Below, piece after piece: positions 22,752 through 34,672 of a stretch of 64,000 nucleotides of DNA. Both the position numbers and the translations under genes were made by a program. The DNA is from Echinometra lucunter (taxonomy: Eukaryota > Echinodermata > Echinoidea > Camarodonta > Echinometridae). Positions within the stretch are counted from its first letter, which is position 1. Each line of letters opens with the position of its first letter. The notes below the pieces were generated by a model that made no database searches, was not told where the DNA came from, and saw nothing but the letters and a program-made list of their open reading frames with translations. The stretch covers positions 26,353,953 through 26,417,952 of the forward strand of contig CM057157.1 of NCBI GenBank assembly GCA_029962745.1, read 5' to 3'.

Positions 22752-23138
22752 GGGTTACAGTTCGTTATTCCAAAGGTTCATTATTCCGAAGGTTCGTTAG
22801 TCCAAATATGAAATAAGGTTTGCTAGTTCGTTAGTTATTTTCGGACTAACAAACCTTATTTCATTTTCAGACTATCGTACCTTCGGAATAACGAACCCTA
22901 TTTCATTTTCGGATTAACGAACCTTCGGAATAACGAACCTTATTTTACTTTCGCACCAATGAACCTTGGGACTAACGAACATTCGGAATAACGCCACAAA
23001 TGATCGGATTAACAAACCCTTTTTCATTTTCGAACTAACGAACATCTAGGTATACACAATTTTCGTGTTTCAGAATTACGTACCTTTGGAATGAAAAACC
23101 TTTGGAACAACGAACCTTCGGAATAACGAACATCACCC
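22752..23138. repeat. Nested palindrome repeat, copy C (long)
   Basis: GGTTACAG at the left and ACATCACCC at the right enclose many GAACCTTCGGAATAACG / CTTATTTCATTTTCGG words in both orientations. Same family as 9643 and 19630. Confidence 0.8.
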
Positions 23139-23559
23139 AAAGGGGAGGGGAGGAGGGGGAGTTGGCAAGAGAGACATGATGGAGAAGGTAGTAAAAGAGG
23201 TACCTCATACGAATGCCAAAGGTAAAAATGCCAGAGGCCGCGTGCCATGAGCTAATCCCGTTTTTTGTTTAGAAGGTGATGTTGGGAAAGCGTTTCTATT
23301 TAGAGGTTTGAGATATTTTAATGGAGCAACCTTTTTCATTATAAAGTCAAACAGAACAGGCAATATAGACAATGTAGCAATGGCATCTACAGTTTGATCA
23401 GTTTTCAGATTTTGACAGAAACAGTTTTCGGTTGTATCTTAAAACCTGGCAGTTAGCATGCATTTTGTGAAGGGAAAATTGCAGCCCAATATCATACAGG
23501 GGCCTTACAGTTAATGAAAAAAAAATTGGTCCACTTTCTCCAAACACATTTACCTCGGG

Positions 23560-23816
23560 CATTTTATCTCAGATATTTTTATCTCTTACCTTTTTACCTC
23601 TGGCATTTTCATCTCTGGCATTTTTACATTTAACATTTTTCACCCTTGACAATTTACCTATAGCATTTTTACCTCTGACAATTTTACTGCTGACATTTTT
23701 ACCTCTGGCATTTTTACCACTGACATTTTACCACTGATATGTTCACCCCTAGCATTTCTACCTCTGGCATTTTTACTGCTGACAGTTTTCCTCTGACATG
23801 ACATTTCTACGTCTGC
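23560..23816 (+). repeat. Minisatellite, about 18-bp units
   Basis: About 14 degenerate units of the type TTTTTACCTCTGGCA / GACATTTTTACC. Non-coding. Confidence 0.8.
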
Positions 23817-24865
23817 GCTCATCACTTACATGTACCAGTATCTAAAACCTGTGCTTTTCCACCACCTCTATGGATGATGAATTACACCATTACATCATTT
23901 CATTGTTTGCCAGTATTACCACTTTTCATGTATAATCATGCTGGCCTACATATATGGTAACTTCACCAAGTCAGGACAAAACTGGTGTTTTTCCAAACAT
24001 TCAAAGTTCCTTGGCAAAGATATCTTATCATAACTGACCAGAGTGCGATGATTAGCAACTGGTTCAAGCTGAAATAATCCATGGATTTTAGACAGATGAG
24101 CTTATGGGTTTATAAAAGGGAAACTTAATATTTTGCCACAACATATGTCAAGCAATTACAATTGAAAACAAACAAACAAACAAATAAAATGAACACTGTT
24201 ATACTTTCAGTTTAAAGAATATTGAAGCACATTTTCTATTAATACTGCTTTTGCACACTTTAAAGGATTGCCATAGTCTTGCTAGGTTTGTATTAAAATA
24301 GAATTTTCATGAAATTTGCCATTTCAAAAATGGAAAAGAAAAGGTCACTTAAAGATGCTCAGTCGTGGCTTTCATGAAGAATTTGACACCATGGGTACTT
24401 ACCCAGTAACAGGTGTTGTCCATCACTATGAGTTTCATGACCAACAGACCTTATATAATGCTCTGTATATTCCACCCTTTGCCCCTGCCCCATATGGCAA
24501 AGTCATTATCTCACTTTCCCTGGCCCGAGAATGCCCGAAGCAGGCCGAAGAATGTTTATGGTGGGACAGCTTGTTTTGCTGTGCTCCAGAAATGTAGGTA
24601 CTTCCAGTGCTTTTCACAAAGTCTGGTGTTAGCAAATTATGATTCACTCCCCGTGAAATCCCATGACTGAATGCCTTTAACATGATATTGCCCTATCAAT
24701 TACAAGTTATTTCAAGGGGTGGGGGAGTGGTGTTTTCAGAATAAGCCTGTCAGGATAAAGAGAATGTCTGCTTCAACTTACTGGATATAATTTGATTGTG
24801 GCATAACACACATTTTCCATGGTCTCAAAGCTTAGTTATCTCAGGCTTATTACTCATCAGGTTAA
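23817..24865. other. No supported gene
   Basis: 24316-24597 is open on the plus strand and 24435-24683 on the minus. The minus strand also has a donor-like GTAAGT at about 24397. Neither reading shows a recognisable protein, so no gene is called. Confidence 0.3.
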
Positions 24866-25273
24866 CCCATTCGTGACAGGAATTATTTAAAGCCAAATTT
24901 GATCAGCTTTTATTCTTCAAATTGGCAACACCAACATTTTTCTTTTATTGCTACATTTTTCTTATGAAACGTCATGTATCTGAAATAAATATAAATTGAC
25001 AGATGTATGATGAGAAGTCATAAAGTTGCCAATTTGCAGGGAAAAACAGTAATTTTAACATTTTCATCGTATTGCCAATTTAAGGATTTTAATGCTTATT
25101 TTCCTTTAAAAAAATTTCAGCATCAAACAACAAATATTGATGCAACAAAAATGGGCACAGTAAGTGTAGAATTTTTTGCTCTTTCTGCTCATGTATTTGG
25201 TATGATTTTTAAGGCTTTGCATCAAAAGTTATTAAACCAAACCACAAAATGTGGACCCTCTGTCAGGAATGGG
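24866..25273 (-). mobile_element. piggyBac-like MITE, copy 4 (inverted)
   Basis: TTAA at 24862-24865 and 25274-25277 flanks the element. The left terminus is CCCATTCGTGACAGGAATT; the right is CTGTCAGGAATGGG with one change. It has the opposite orientation to copies 2, 3 and 5. Confidence 0.9.
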
Positions 25274-26299
25274 TTAAGGATTGCCTCATTTCATAAGCAT
25301 TTTGAAATGAAAACTCAGCCAGAATGACTTGAAAGTTCAGAATTTCTCACAGTACTTGGCATGACAAGTATATCCAGACATCAAATAGGTTAAATTATTT
25401 GAAGGAAAGTTAACTGCATTGGTATAACCATCTCAAGAGATAATCTTTTGATCCAAATGCAACATGATTAAAAACTACTTTCGAAAAATCAACTCAAGTG
25501 TAATTTCAAAAGCCTATGGTACTGCCCATACAATCATGTTAAAGGGAATAGGAACTGAGAAATCATGGGAAAAGGCAGGGTGATCTCGGATGAGAGAGGG
25601 GGAATGCAGTTGGCCGCTCGAGTTTCAAGAAAAGGGATAATCCATTCTAAACAACTGCGATTTACTGCCGTACGTGTTTCAAATTTCGCGCAGTGAAAAA
25701 GCTAATAAACAGCTAGTCATATGGAAAAACAATTACATGGCCAGCTCCCTGGGAGAGCCTAAGGGGTGTTACGTAATCCGCGGCGACGACGTGTCGGGGA
25801 AAGGCAATGGAGTTTAATGGCTAAACTAACAAACCAGAAGAGTTCGGTAAACTTCGTGGTGTCCTAACTTTTATCGCATTAGTCCGACAGGCTCTCATAA
25901 CGGACGGATTATATTGTACAAGTAAACAAGCCTTTTGCAAATTCGTTTTACCCATGATTTCCCAGTTGCTGGCTGCTTTAAGACTATAAGCCATTATCAA
26001 GTCTTCGCATTTCGAAAGGTGATGGACAGGGCTATTTAAGTTGTCGTAAGTTGATTTTTCAAAAGTAGTTTTTATTGTGTCAGGCATGAATTTCAGGTAA
26101 AAATATTTTACCTCCAAATTTTTGGCTAAAGCCTTCTTCAGGGATCAAAAGTTTAACTCTTGAAATCATGTAAATTATTGACAAATGCATCATTAGATTC
26201 AAAACCTGTCAATTAAGATCTCTCTCAAATTCACTTCATGTGTACATGGTGACCCATGATGGCCCGTTAGCTGCTTGTTAGAAAGTGGCTTCTTTCTTA
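25274..26299. other. Unique stretch with a CpG-richer core
   Basis: 25590-25960 is richer in CpG (…CGCGGCGACGACG… near 25780) than the rest of the window and lacks repeat hallmarks. It could be a promoter or first-exon region, or a single-copy conserved element. No start or splice site can be chosen with confidence. Confidence 0.3.
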
Positions 26300-27680
26300 A
26301 TCTTGGGTAGGGATCTCATGGTGGCTAACTTAACAAGATGATCAACAACGGTGCTTTAGACGGTTCATAAGAGTGTCTATATTTTCAGTGATAGATGATC
26401 TAGAAGATTTTCTTCATGATAATAACTGTAAGTGCTCTATATGACTCAGAAGAGGGTCCACTGATCTAGAAGATGGTCCTAAAAGTGATCAACAATGGAG
26501 TTTCACATGGTTTACAAGAACTTCTATATTCCAGCGATAGATGATCCAGAAGACAATTTTGAAGACGATCACCAATGGAGCTCCAGAAGGGGGGGGGGGG
26601 GGTCCATGCTTCAGCAATAGATGATGTAGAAGAGGGCCTTGAAGACGATCACCACTGGTGCTTTACATGGTTCAGAAGTGGGGTCCAAAATAAGTGATAG
26701 ATCATCTAAAAAATGGTCCTAAAAATGATCAACATTACAGCTTTTAACAGTTCAAAAGAGCATCTATATTTCAAGCAATAGATGACCTAGAAGATGGTCT
26801 GAAGACAATCACCAAGTTTGCTTCACAGTTCACAAGAAGATCTATGTTCTAGCTTAAGAATGCTGTACATGGTTCGAGGGTCGACGATGATGGAAAAGAT
26901 GGTCCTGAAGACAATCACCACTGGCGCTTCAGATGATCTAAACTGGAGCTTCAGACAATTCACAAGAGTGTCTATATTCCTATGACAGATGAACTAGAAG
27001 ACGGTTTGCTTTGGAGGAGTAGGTCTTCCTAAATATGTTCTAAATCATCAGGGTAGATAGTCAACATACTTTAAGCATTTGATCTACAGATGGGCATAGA
27101 AACGGTCTACATATCAGTAGCGAAAATGGTGACAGTACAGAGTTGGATATTCATAATATAAATCGTGTACAATTCTGTCATGGATGATCCTTCAGATAGT
27201 ACGCATTCCAGATGTTCATGCAGATAGTTTACATTTGAGCTGTTATTGGTCCATATTTCAGCTATGGATGGTCCTGCAGATGGTCTACAATTCAGCTCTA
27301 AAGCAGTCCTCCTGGACCCTGCTTGGTGACCTGAAGATGGCCCATATTTCTGTCATAGATGCTCGTTAAGATGGCATACATTTTAGATGAAGACAGTCAA
27401 CATCTAAGCTATTGTTAATCCAAATCTAACCTGTAGCTGGCTCACATTTCGGCTACATGTGGTCCTGAAAATGGTCCAAACTATTGGGAACCCATACACG
27501 TAGTTATGCTGAAGCTTGTCCATATTTCAGCATTTAGATGGTCCCAAAGATGATCTACACAGCTGTAGAGAGTCCACACGGGAAGTGCTGGTGGTCCACA
27601 TATAACCTGGAGATGGTGCACATTTCAGCTGAAGATGGCCTACCTTTCAACTGCACTTGTTCTACCTTAGCAGCAATGGA
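26300..27680. repeat. Degenerate minisatellite, units about 90-110 bp
   Basis: Phrases like AGATGGTCCTGAAGACGATC, ACCA(A/C)TGGAGCTTC and TCTATATTCCAGCGATAG recur until about 27000. After that GTCCATATTTCAGC / GATGGTC words continue. A G12 run near 26588 interrupts one unit. Reading frames across it are accidental. Confidence 0.7.
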
Positions 27681-28187
27681 TGGACCAGGAGTTCATCCAC
27701 AAACGGTAGCAGCGTTGCGCCCTCTTCAGTTCTCATCTTACTTCACATAGATGGGCAAAGGCAAGGGGTAATTCCAGACCCACTACAGGTCCAACAGAAC
27801 TCAGCCATGTCACCACATAGTTTCTGTAGCAATAAATACGAAGTTTGGGGGAAAAAAGCAAAAATTATTTGCAATCATATGTTCTATATCACACTACAAG
27901 TTATCACAGACTCTAAACATGTAAAGGCCAAACACCTAAAAAAAAAAATAAAAATCAAAAACAAACATTCTTTGCTGCCACTGTGTCAAGATATTTCACA
28001 TCTTCAGATGTCTGTGGGCATTGAGAGCACACTTGTGTGGTTTCTTTACATTAAACATTAAGGTTTTATATAACCAAATCATAACTTTCTCTAATATACG
28101 AATGGTTTGGGGATGATTGCCCAACTTGTGAATTTCAAAAAGAAACATGAGCTTATCTTGGCTCAAACATCAATCTTGCATTAAAAC
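27681..28187. other. No feature recognised
   Basis: AT-rich sequence with an A-rich block near 27938-27965. Confidence 0.35.
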
Positions 28188-29721
28188 CAGTGTTGTTGTG
28201 CTTGATGGAAGGCCTTAATTGGCCTTAAGGCACCTTAAGGCCAGTTTTTTTCAATGCCTTGGCTTTGCGCATGCCTTGGCCTTGGCCTTGAGGGTTGAGG
28301 CCTTGGAAATCTCCAGAAAATTCAAGGCATTTTCAAGGCATATATTTTTACACATATAATTTTATTCTTTTATTTTTTTAGATCTAATACAAATTGTATG
28401 CAGTCATAACAGGCTTGGAAATATGTATCACAAAATTTTAGGCAATTATAAGAAGACTTTGATGAATATCACAAAGAACAAGTATGTTATTGCAGTATGT
28501 TACAGCCCTGTGGGGATGCTTGGGTATGCACTGCCATTGTATTTCTTGTCACAAATAATCTTATTATATTTGCTTGCAGAAAGTAGGGCCCTATGAAAGT
28601 AGTTAGCATTGCAAAGACCAGTGAATGTGCTGTGTACATACTCTCCAAATACTAAGTTTTGTTGTAACCTTCTTTTGCTATGGTTTCCAGGAAGGAGGAA
28701 GCTTTAAAGTCTGTTCTGATAAAGACTTGGTCATTTAAAGTTTATGCTTTATCATTTCAAATGATCTTATCCTTAATTATCTGTAGCCCTTTGTTGTGCA
28801 ACACTGTGCAACTGCTTGTTGCGCTGAGGTGAAGTGCAAGAGCAAAATGTTTACAACTTACATTGTATTTTACAAAGAATATGAATTAGAAAAAACTTCA
28901 ACCAGGGCTCTACAAACCCACTTGCCCACTTGCCCGCAGCAAGTAAGAATCATGACAGGGCAAGTAAATTCAATCAAAGCTATCACCCTATCATGAGAAC
29001 AGATGAAGGAATCAATTGATATAATGCTCATGGTGCAAGTACATCTTGAGCAATGGTTAATCAATATCAGTCTTCAGAAATTTAATTCAAACTATCATAA
29101 ACAATATCAGTCTTCCAAAATTTAATTCAAACTATCATTAATTTTCGTAACGTGTGGACATAGAGCAAGTGAAATATGTTTTCAGGCAAGGAAGATATGT
29201 TTTGGACAAGCAATTTCCTAAGACACTTGCCCAACGGGCAAGCAGCATGAAAAATTTTTGTACAGCCCTGCTTCAATTTACATGTGTACATTATTTTGGT
29301 ATCAGTCTCAGCGACACTTTGCATAATCATGCATACATGTACCTGGTAAACAAAAATCTTATAATTGGGAAGGTATTCTAATGGATTGTTCTTAATATTC
29401 AAAGTACGAATTGGGTACACAGATGTCTAGTACAAAACAGAATATTTCTTTTACAGGTAACAGATACTATTCTTTTGTTGACTTAAGAATAAGTTTATCA
29501 ATCAGAATAAGTTTATCAATTAGAATGTCAACGTGAACTTTTATGCTGTTTTAGTGCATGCGCGATCCTCCATTATTTGATCCCCTTTTCTCATATTTTA
29601 TACATTGGCATTGAGGTTTTCATGCCTTGCCTTGGCCTTGGGTGTGTATGCCTTGGCCTTGGAGGTTGAAGCCTTGGCCTTGGAATTCGCCTCGTGGGTT
29701 CGGGCCTTGATTACAACACTG
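28188..29721. mobile_element. hAT-like element rich in CCTTGGCC, with nested insert
   Basis: Termini CAGTGTTGTTGTG and inverted ACAACACTG are flanked by exact 8-bp ATTAAAAC (28180-28187 and 29722-29729). Near both ends the word GCCTTGGCCTTGG repeats (28240-28330 and 29620-29690). No transposase frame. Another element sits inside at 28903-29270. Confidence 0.8.
28903..29270. mobile_element. Nested hAT-like MITE
   Basis: CAGGGCTCTACA and inverted TGTACAGCCCTG form the ends. CTTGCCC words just inside are also inverted (ACTTGCCCACTTGCCCG / CAACGGGCAAG). Flanks share CTTCAA, an imperfect duplication. Length 368 bp. Confidence 0.65.
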
Positions 29722-29818
29722 ATTAAAACCCCCTAAAACATTTTGAAAGTTGAAATCTATTTCATAAAGAAGGGTATCTGCTAGCAATATCCTATTTCAT
29801 TGAAAGGCTGTCACATGC

Positions 29819-30435
29819 AGTGTTGGGTGTCTTGAGACATGTCTCGGTCTCGAGACAGTGATTCTCAAGACAGTGATTGTGTGTCTCGTGCCTTGTCTCG
29901 GTCTCGGTCTCTGTCTCGAAGGGAAATGTCTCGTGTCTCGGAGGCCGAGACATTGGTGAGACACTTAAAAAGAGCTCAATTTTGATGAGTTAATCTCACT
30001 GCTTTACTTCACTCTGTAGAATAAAATCACATTGTTTTCATTCTGAAAGTAAAAAGAACCCGAAAGAGAGTAAAGATTCAGAGTTGGATACCTTGAAATA
30101 CAGTTTGTAGATTTTTAATTTTTATTTAACAATCAGAAAATACACACCAAAATACATATGCAGAAAAAACTAAAAGTAACCAAAATTCAGAATTGACGGC
30201 CAGGCGCCCAACGACTATGTTACAAAAATGGCATAAGTCCCACATCTGTAAGCCCCCCCTCCCGCATAATGCTCAAGCATTTACAGAGTTCGGTGTCTTG
30301 AGACATGTCTCAGTCTCGAGACAGTGACTGTGTCTCGTGTCTCGTCTCGGTCTCGGACGCTAATGTCTTAATCTCAGTCTTGGTCTTGGCTTTTCTGGAC
30401 ACAAGTGTCTCTGTCTCGGTCATTATTTGACAAAT
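29819..30435. repeat. TGTCTCGG-rich repeat, two direct copies
   Basis: GTGTCTTGAGACATGTCTC starts blocks at 29828 and 30290, each followed by runs of TCTCGGTCTCG. The left end (CAGTGTTGGG) is hAT-like, but the right end and target duplication were not found. Confidence 0.55.
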
Positions 30436-31215
30436 AAAATAGATGGGTGCCTGTCAATCAAGCACAATGGACGCTGCCCACGAGATTTCTTCTAAAATGA
30501 CTTCATGGACAACTGACATCGAAGAACCAAAAATGACTCGCTCGCAGATTTTATTAGCGAGGTCCGTCTCAAAGAAATGAAATTTAATGACTGAGCAAAT
30601 CCATCAAAACAATATAATCAATGAGCGAGATTCCTAAGCATATATCGTAACTTCCCTCCCGCAATAACTTGACATTTATTTTCCACTTACCAAATACTCG
30701 ACCAATTTGGCAACAAATGGAAGGTAACAATACGGTCATCATTTATCAAATGCTATTGCTACCCATGCATTATTACTCACCCTCTAAGAAGAGGAGCGAC
30801 AGACTTCATGAGATCTGCTGTACGACACGGGTGAAGCTGAAAAAACGGCCTCCCAAGTAAAGGATGCTCCTGTTACATCAGAAAACAGAAGAAAATTAAT
30901 GACAGTTCACTTGACATGTAACAATACAAGAGCGATATCATCTTGGTACTTGGTATGATTACCGTAGGAATCCTCCACAGGACACCATGAAAGGTGTTTA
31001 AACTGAGGTGTGTCGTGTGCGGCCACAGACTTAAGGTGCTGGTATAATGTCAGTTTGTGTGTTGCTTAATAAAAGTACATATTGAAAGATGGTTGAGTTA
31101 CAACTGAAGACGGAAGACTGTTCCAGTCAGTCCTAGGAAAAAAACAAATATGTGTCTGCAACATCATCATCACCATCCTCCTCCTCCTTCTCCTCTTCCT
31201 CCCAACAATCCAAGA
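30436..31215. other. No feature recognised
   Basis: Unique-looking DNA. 31165-31200 is a short CTC/CAT-rich run. Confidence 0.35.
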
Positions 31216-31546
31216 CAGGGTTCATACACTTATAAATTTTCAAAAAATTCCATGACTTTCCATGACTTTCCAGGACAAAAAAATACAAATTTCCATGACT
31301 CATCGATCACATGTGATGTAAAACTTACATAAAAAGCACGCTGATTAAAAGAGTTTCAAAGCTGAGTGCAATGAATGCAGGGCTGGCCAGAGCGTGAATT
31401 TATTAACATGAAAAATATCTTGAATAAATGATTTTCCATGAATTTCCAGAAGAAATTGAGAAATTCCCCGACTTTCCCTGACTTTTTGCTTCTGGAAAAA
31501 AGAATTCCCCGACTTTCCAGAAATTCTCTGACCCGTATGAGCCCTG
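31216..31546. mobile_element. hAT-like MITE (CATGACTTTCC type)
   Basis: Ends CAGGGTTCATAC and inverted GTATGAGCCCTG. The inner arms carry repeated TTCCATGACTTTCC on the left and CCCCGACTTTCC on the right. Flanks share CAAGA. Length 331 bp, no gene. Confidence 0.65.
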
Positions 31547-31664
31547 CAAGACCTTTATATCTTCTCTGTACACGTTAAAAGCCTAGAAACATTTTGTCTG
31601 AAGAATGTTGGCAAGAAAAAAACCCTCTTTTTATGTGCTGCGTGGTGTTTGGTACTGTGGGGTA

Positions 31665-31960
31665 CCAACTAAAAATTATTATTATTATTAATGGTTTGGC
31701 GTCACCTGTGCCTGGGAGGGGAAAAGCGAATAGAATCACTGTAACCCTCAGGTCTCTCCTCCCGATATCACTGATTGGGGGTGTGCAGGTGGACCACATA
31801 CACCGGGGTTTCCCCCTACTCTTATAAGAATAGTGCAGTGGGATCTTTAACGTGCAAAGGTGGTGACTCTCCTTTACAAGGGACCTCCATTTAGCATCCT
31901 ATCCGAGGGACGGAGTGTTTTCCACTGTAGCATAGCCTGCATCTATGAAACAGGGAAGGG
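31665..31960 (+). repeat. Probable dispersed repeat (SINE-like body)
   Basis: Has the feel of a conserved dispersed repeat (TTAACGTGCAAAGGTGGTGA, CATCCTATCCGAGGGACGGA) after a short (ATT)n run at 31674-31690. No pol III boxes were found, and only one copy is in the window. Confidence 0.3.
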
Positions 31961-32917
31961 GCACGATAACACGCAACAATTCATCATTTCATATGCAGGT
32001 ACACCTTGCACAGATTCACTTTGGACTCCAAACACATTTGCAAGAAGATTTGTTAAATCTCTCTTATGGGACATAGAGTGTGGCACAGGAATATTCTTTG
32101 CATAGGTCATAAAGAGTTAATAATAAATCTTCTATTATGATATTGCTGGAAGAAGGACACCACGCAATATTCCTCAACATCAGATTATTCCTCAGTCACC
32201 AGAGTATTAAAAACGTATGAAATTATTGTCCTACAGAGTTCTGGGAGGTGTTTCACAAAGAGTTAAGTTGGACTTAGAGTCATGCATAAATGCTAATGCG
32301 CACCCAGTATTTAACGCGTAAGTAGTAATGGGAGTCATTATGGAGAAAGACAAATTAAGTCTATGGGAAAAAATCCTTAAGTACAAGGCCTAGGATACCA
32401 AATGCCCCAAAGTTCATGTTCAGCCTTTTTTTTTCAATGTTTTCAGGCACTGTCTAACACCCTGGAACTCCATGACACTGTTGCTGGTATTTTTTCCTTT
32501 CCTGTTGACTTTGTCTCAACCTTTACAGTCATAGGTTGATTTAACCTTTGGTGTAGGTTAATGTAACTAACCAATGCTTCTTGGTAGAGTTTAATTAACT
32601 CATCTTTAGGTATATTCATTCATCAAAGAATCACTGCATCTCCTTGTTAAGTCTGCTCAAACCTTGGTTTAGACAGGTGCTTGTGTATGATAGTGGTTTG
32701 TCTGAACCTGATGAGCTAATTCCCGAGGAATCAATGCCATTTTTTGGAGCGTGTTCCATCTTCTATATGGAAGTTTTTCCTCTGCTTCCTCTTTGCAATG
32801 CCTCTGCTTATTTCATCGACGATGAGATCACCTAGAATACCTAGAACGGGTGGGGATAAAGCTACGATGAATCCACCCTTTTGTTCTGCATTCATCCACT
32901 GTATTCATCAATCTTCT
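31961..32917. other. Intergenic; contains one MITE
   Basis: Apart from the MITE at 32249-32395 I see no supported feature. Short open stretches near 32644-32950 overlap in several frames. Confidence 0.35.
32249..32395. mobile_element. GTGTTTCACAAAGAGTTAAG-end MITE, copy 1
   Basis: Left part GGGAGGTGTTTCACAAAGAG, TTAAGTTGGACTTA; right part CTTAAGTACAAGGCCTAG. An inverted copy is at 38055-38289. Confidence 0.6.
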
Positions 32918-33400
32918 CTACAGTTTCAACAGGTTATCATTTCTCTCTAACTGAACACGCATTTTCCTTTTGATATCTCTTATATCTTTCTCCGCATAAT
33001 GCAATCTCGATTTCAATCGTGTAAGACTGGTAGTTCTTTCGCTCCTTTTTTCCATTAGTGTGACATGTTCTTCCATGTAGTAAAGTTTTTCCTTGGGTCT
33101 TTTTTCCATAGGTGTTCTGGCAAGATCACTCTTTTCTTCCTTACGACACATCCAATCAATATTTCTTTATACAGCATAACATCTCTCTTTATTACCATCC
33201 ATCGACTCCATACTTTCATTGTTTATATGTCTTTCTTTATGCCTCTTTTGCTTATTTTCCATGGGTATTCTTACAGCATCACATCTTTCTTCAATACATT
33301 CCATGTATGGACTGATAAGGTAAATAAGCGAACATTGACTTTGTTTGGTCGGCACAGCTTGAACCTCTGACTCATACGCTTGTTCACAACTCTGTTTCAT
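32918..33400 (-). pseudogene. Decayed coiled-coil ORF
   Basis: Minus-strand reading of two consecutive open stretches in the same frame, separated by one TAA near 33165. The peptide is very charged and rich in Lys, Arg and Glu. Short phrases repeat (…MENKQKRHKERH…, …MEKRPKEKLYYMEEH…), and the last part is a likely coiled coil (LKSRLHYAEKDIRDIKRKM). It has no homologous family I can name; remains of a transposase N-terminus or a lineage gene are both possible. No splice context was found. Confidence 0.35.
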
Positions 33401-33518
33401 ACCCTCTCACAAATAAATAACAAACAGATCCGTAACTATGTCCAGTGATGATGTAAGAGTTCTTTCATTTCAATTCTGTACACTGTTTTACATACATTAA
33501 CAAGGCAAACGCCAAGCG

Positions 33519-34517
33519 TTGTCTCGCCTGCATATTGCAGTCATGAAGAGACTGCATGTCAAAACTATGCTATATGACTTCTGAGGCTGTCAGCAGTTTA
33601 GGGGGTGAATTGTGGTTCTGACAGTTTACATATGCAATAATGGTATAGGCCTACTTTATCCCTAGGAAATCAGATAACACTAAGAATGCTGTTAATACTA
33701 TGAAGCTATAATTATTTCCATGCAAGTAAGCACCTTCAAGAGATGGACCTCTGGTATGAATTTGGTGATTCCATGTCAAAGCTATAGAAAGTTATTAGGT
33801 GTACAACATAGCACAGTGCCAGTTATGAAAAGTTCATTGACCTTTGACCTTTGACCTTAATCAACTCACATTCGAACTTGACCTGCACCTTCAAGAGATG
33901 GACCTCTCATATGAATTTGGCAATCCTACCTCGAAGGTATAGAAAGTTATTGTGTGTACAACATAGCACAGTGCCAGTCATGGAAAGTTCATTGACCTTT
34001 GACCTCTGACCTTATTCAAATTCAACTCATACTCAAACTTGACCTGTGCCTTCAAGAGATGTACCTCTGGTATAAATTTGGTGATCCCACCTCGAAGCTA
34101 TAGAAAGTTATTGTGTGTACAACACAGCACAGTGCCAGTCATGGAAAGTTCATTGACCTTTGACCTTTGACCTTAATCAAATTCAACTCACATTCGAACT
34201 TGACCTGCACCTTCAAGAGATGGACCTCTTGTATGAATTTGGCAATCCTACCTCGAAGGTATAAAAAGTTATTGTGTGTACAATATAGCACAGTGCCAGT
34301 CATGGAAAGTTCATTGACCTTTGACCTTATTCAAATTCGACTCATATTCGAACTTGACCTGCGCCTTCAAGAGATGGACCTCTGGTATGAATTTGGTGAT
34401 CCCACCTTAAAGCTATAGAAAGTTATTGGGTGTACAACACAATTGTTGACGACGCCGACGACGCCGACACCGGAAATAGTGATACCTATGTCTCGCTCCG
34501 CTACGCAGGCGAGACAA
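33519..34517. mobile_element. TTGTCTCGCCTGC-end element with internal tandem array
   Basis: Termini TTGTCTCGCCTGC and inverted GCAGGCGAGACAA. Most of the interior (about 33731-34440) is four to five tandem units of 156-160 bp. Each carries CTTCAAGAGATGGACCTCT, TATAGAAAGTTATTG and TTCATTGACCTTTGACCT. Just inside the right end is a GACGCCGACGACGCCGACAC run. No coding capacity. Confidence 0.7.
33837..34335 (+). promoter_or_regulatory. Repeated nuclear-receptor-like direct repeats
   Basis: Each tandem unit carries TGACCTTTGACCT (near 33838, 33994, 34154 and 34314), twice extended to a third TGACCTT. Its complement is AGGTCAAAGGTCA, an exact DR1 site of the type bound by RXR/HNF4-class receptors. 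That is a sequence match only; binding is not shown and the array is repeat DNA. Confidence 0.4.
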
Positions 34518-34637
34518 AAATGAATGTATTTTATGAAATCATGCTATATATTGATGCATTATTCAGAAGTTATCTTGCAATGAATTAACGTTCTCTCTAC
34601 TATCTTCATTAATATCATACTGAATATTCATGTACAA

Positions 34638-34672
34638 CTCTTCTTCTTCTTCTTCTTCTTCTTCTTCTTCCT
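34638..34672 (+). repeat. (TTC)n microsatellite
   Basis: About eleven TTC/CTT triplets in a row. Confidence 0.9.

Noticed and set aside
24316..24683. Possible exon on either strand
   Set aside because: Both strands are open and neither reading resembles a protein or has a convincing pair of splice sites.
25007..25327. 106-codon plus-strand open frame
   Set aside because: Falls mostly within piggyBac-like MITE copy 4; the same chance frame appears in copy 5.
26300..27680. CRISPR-like array
   Set aside because: Units are degenerate and lack constant repeat length or unique spacers; the genome is eukaryotic.
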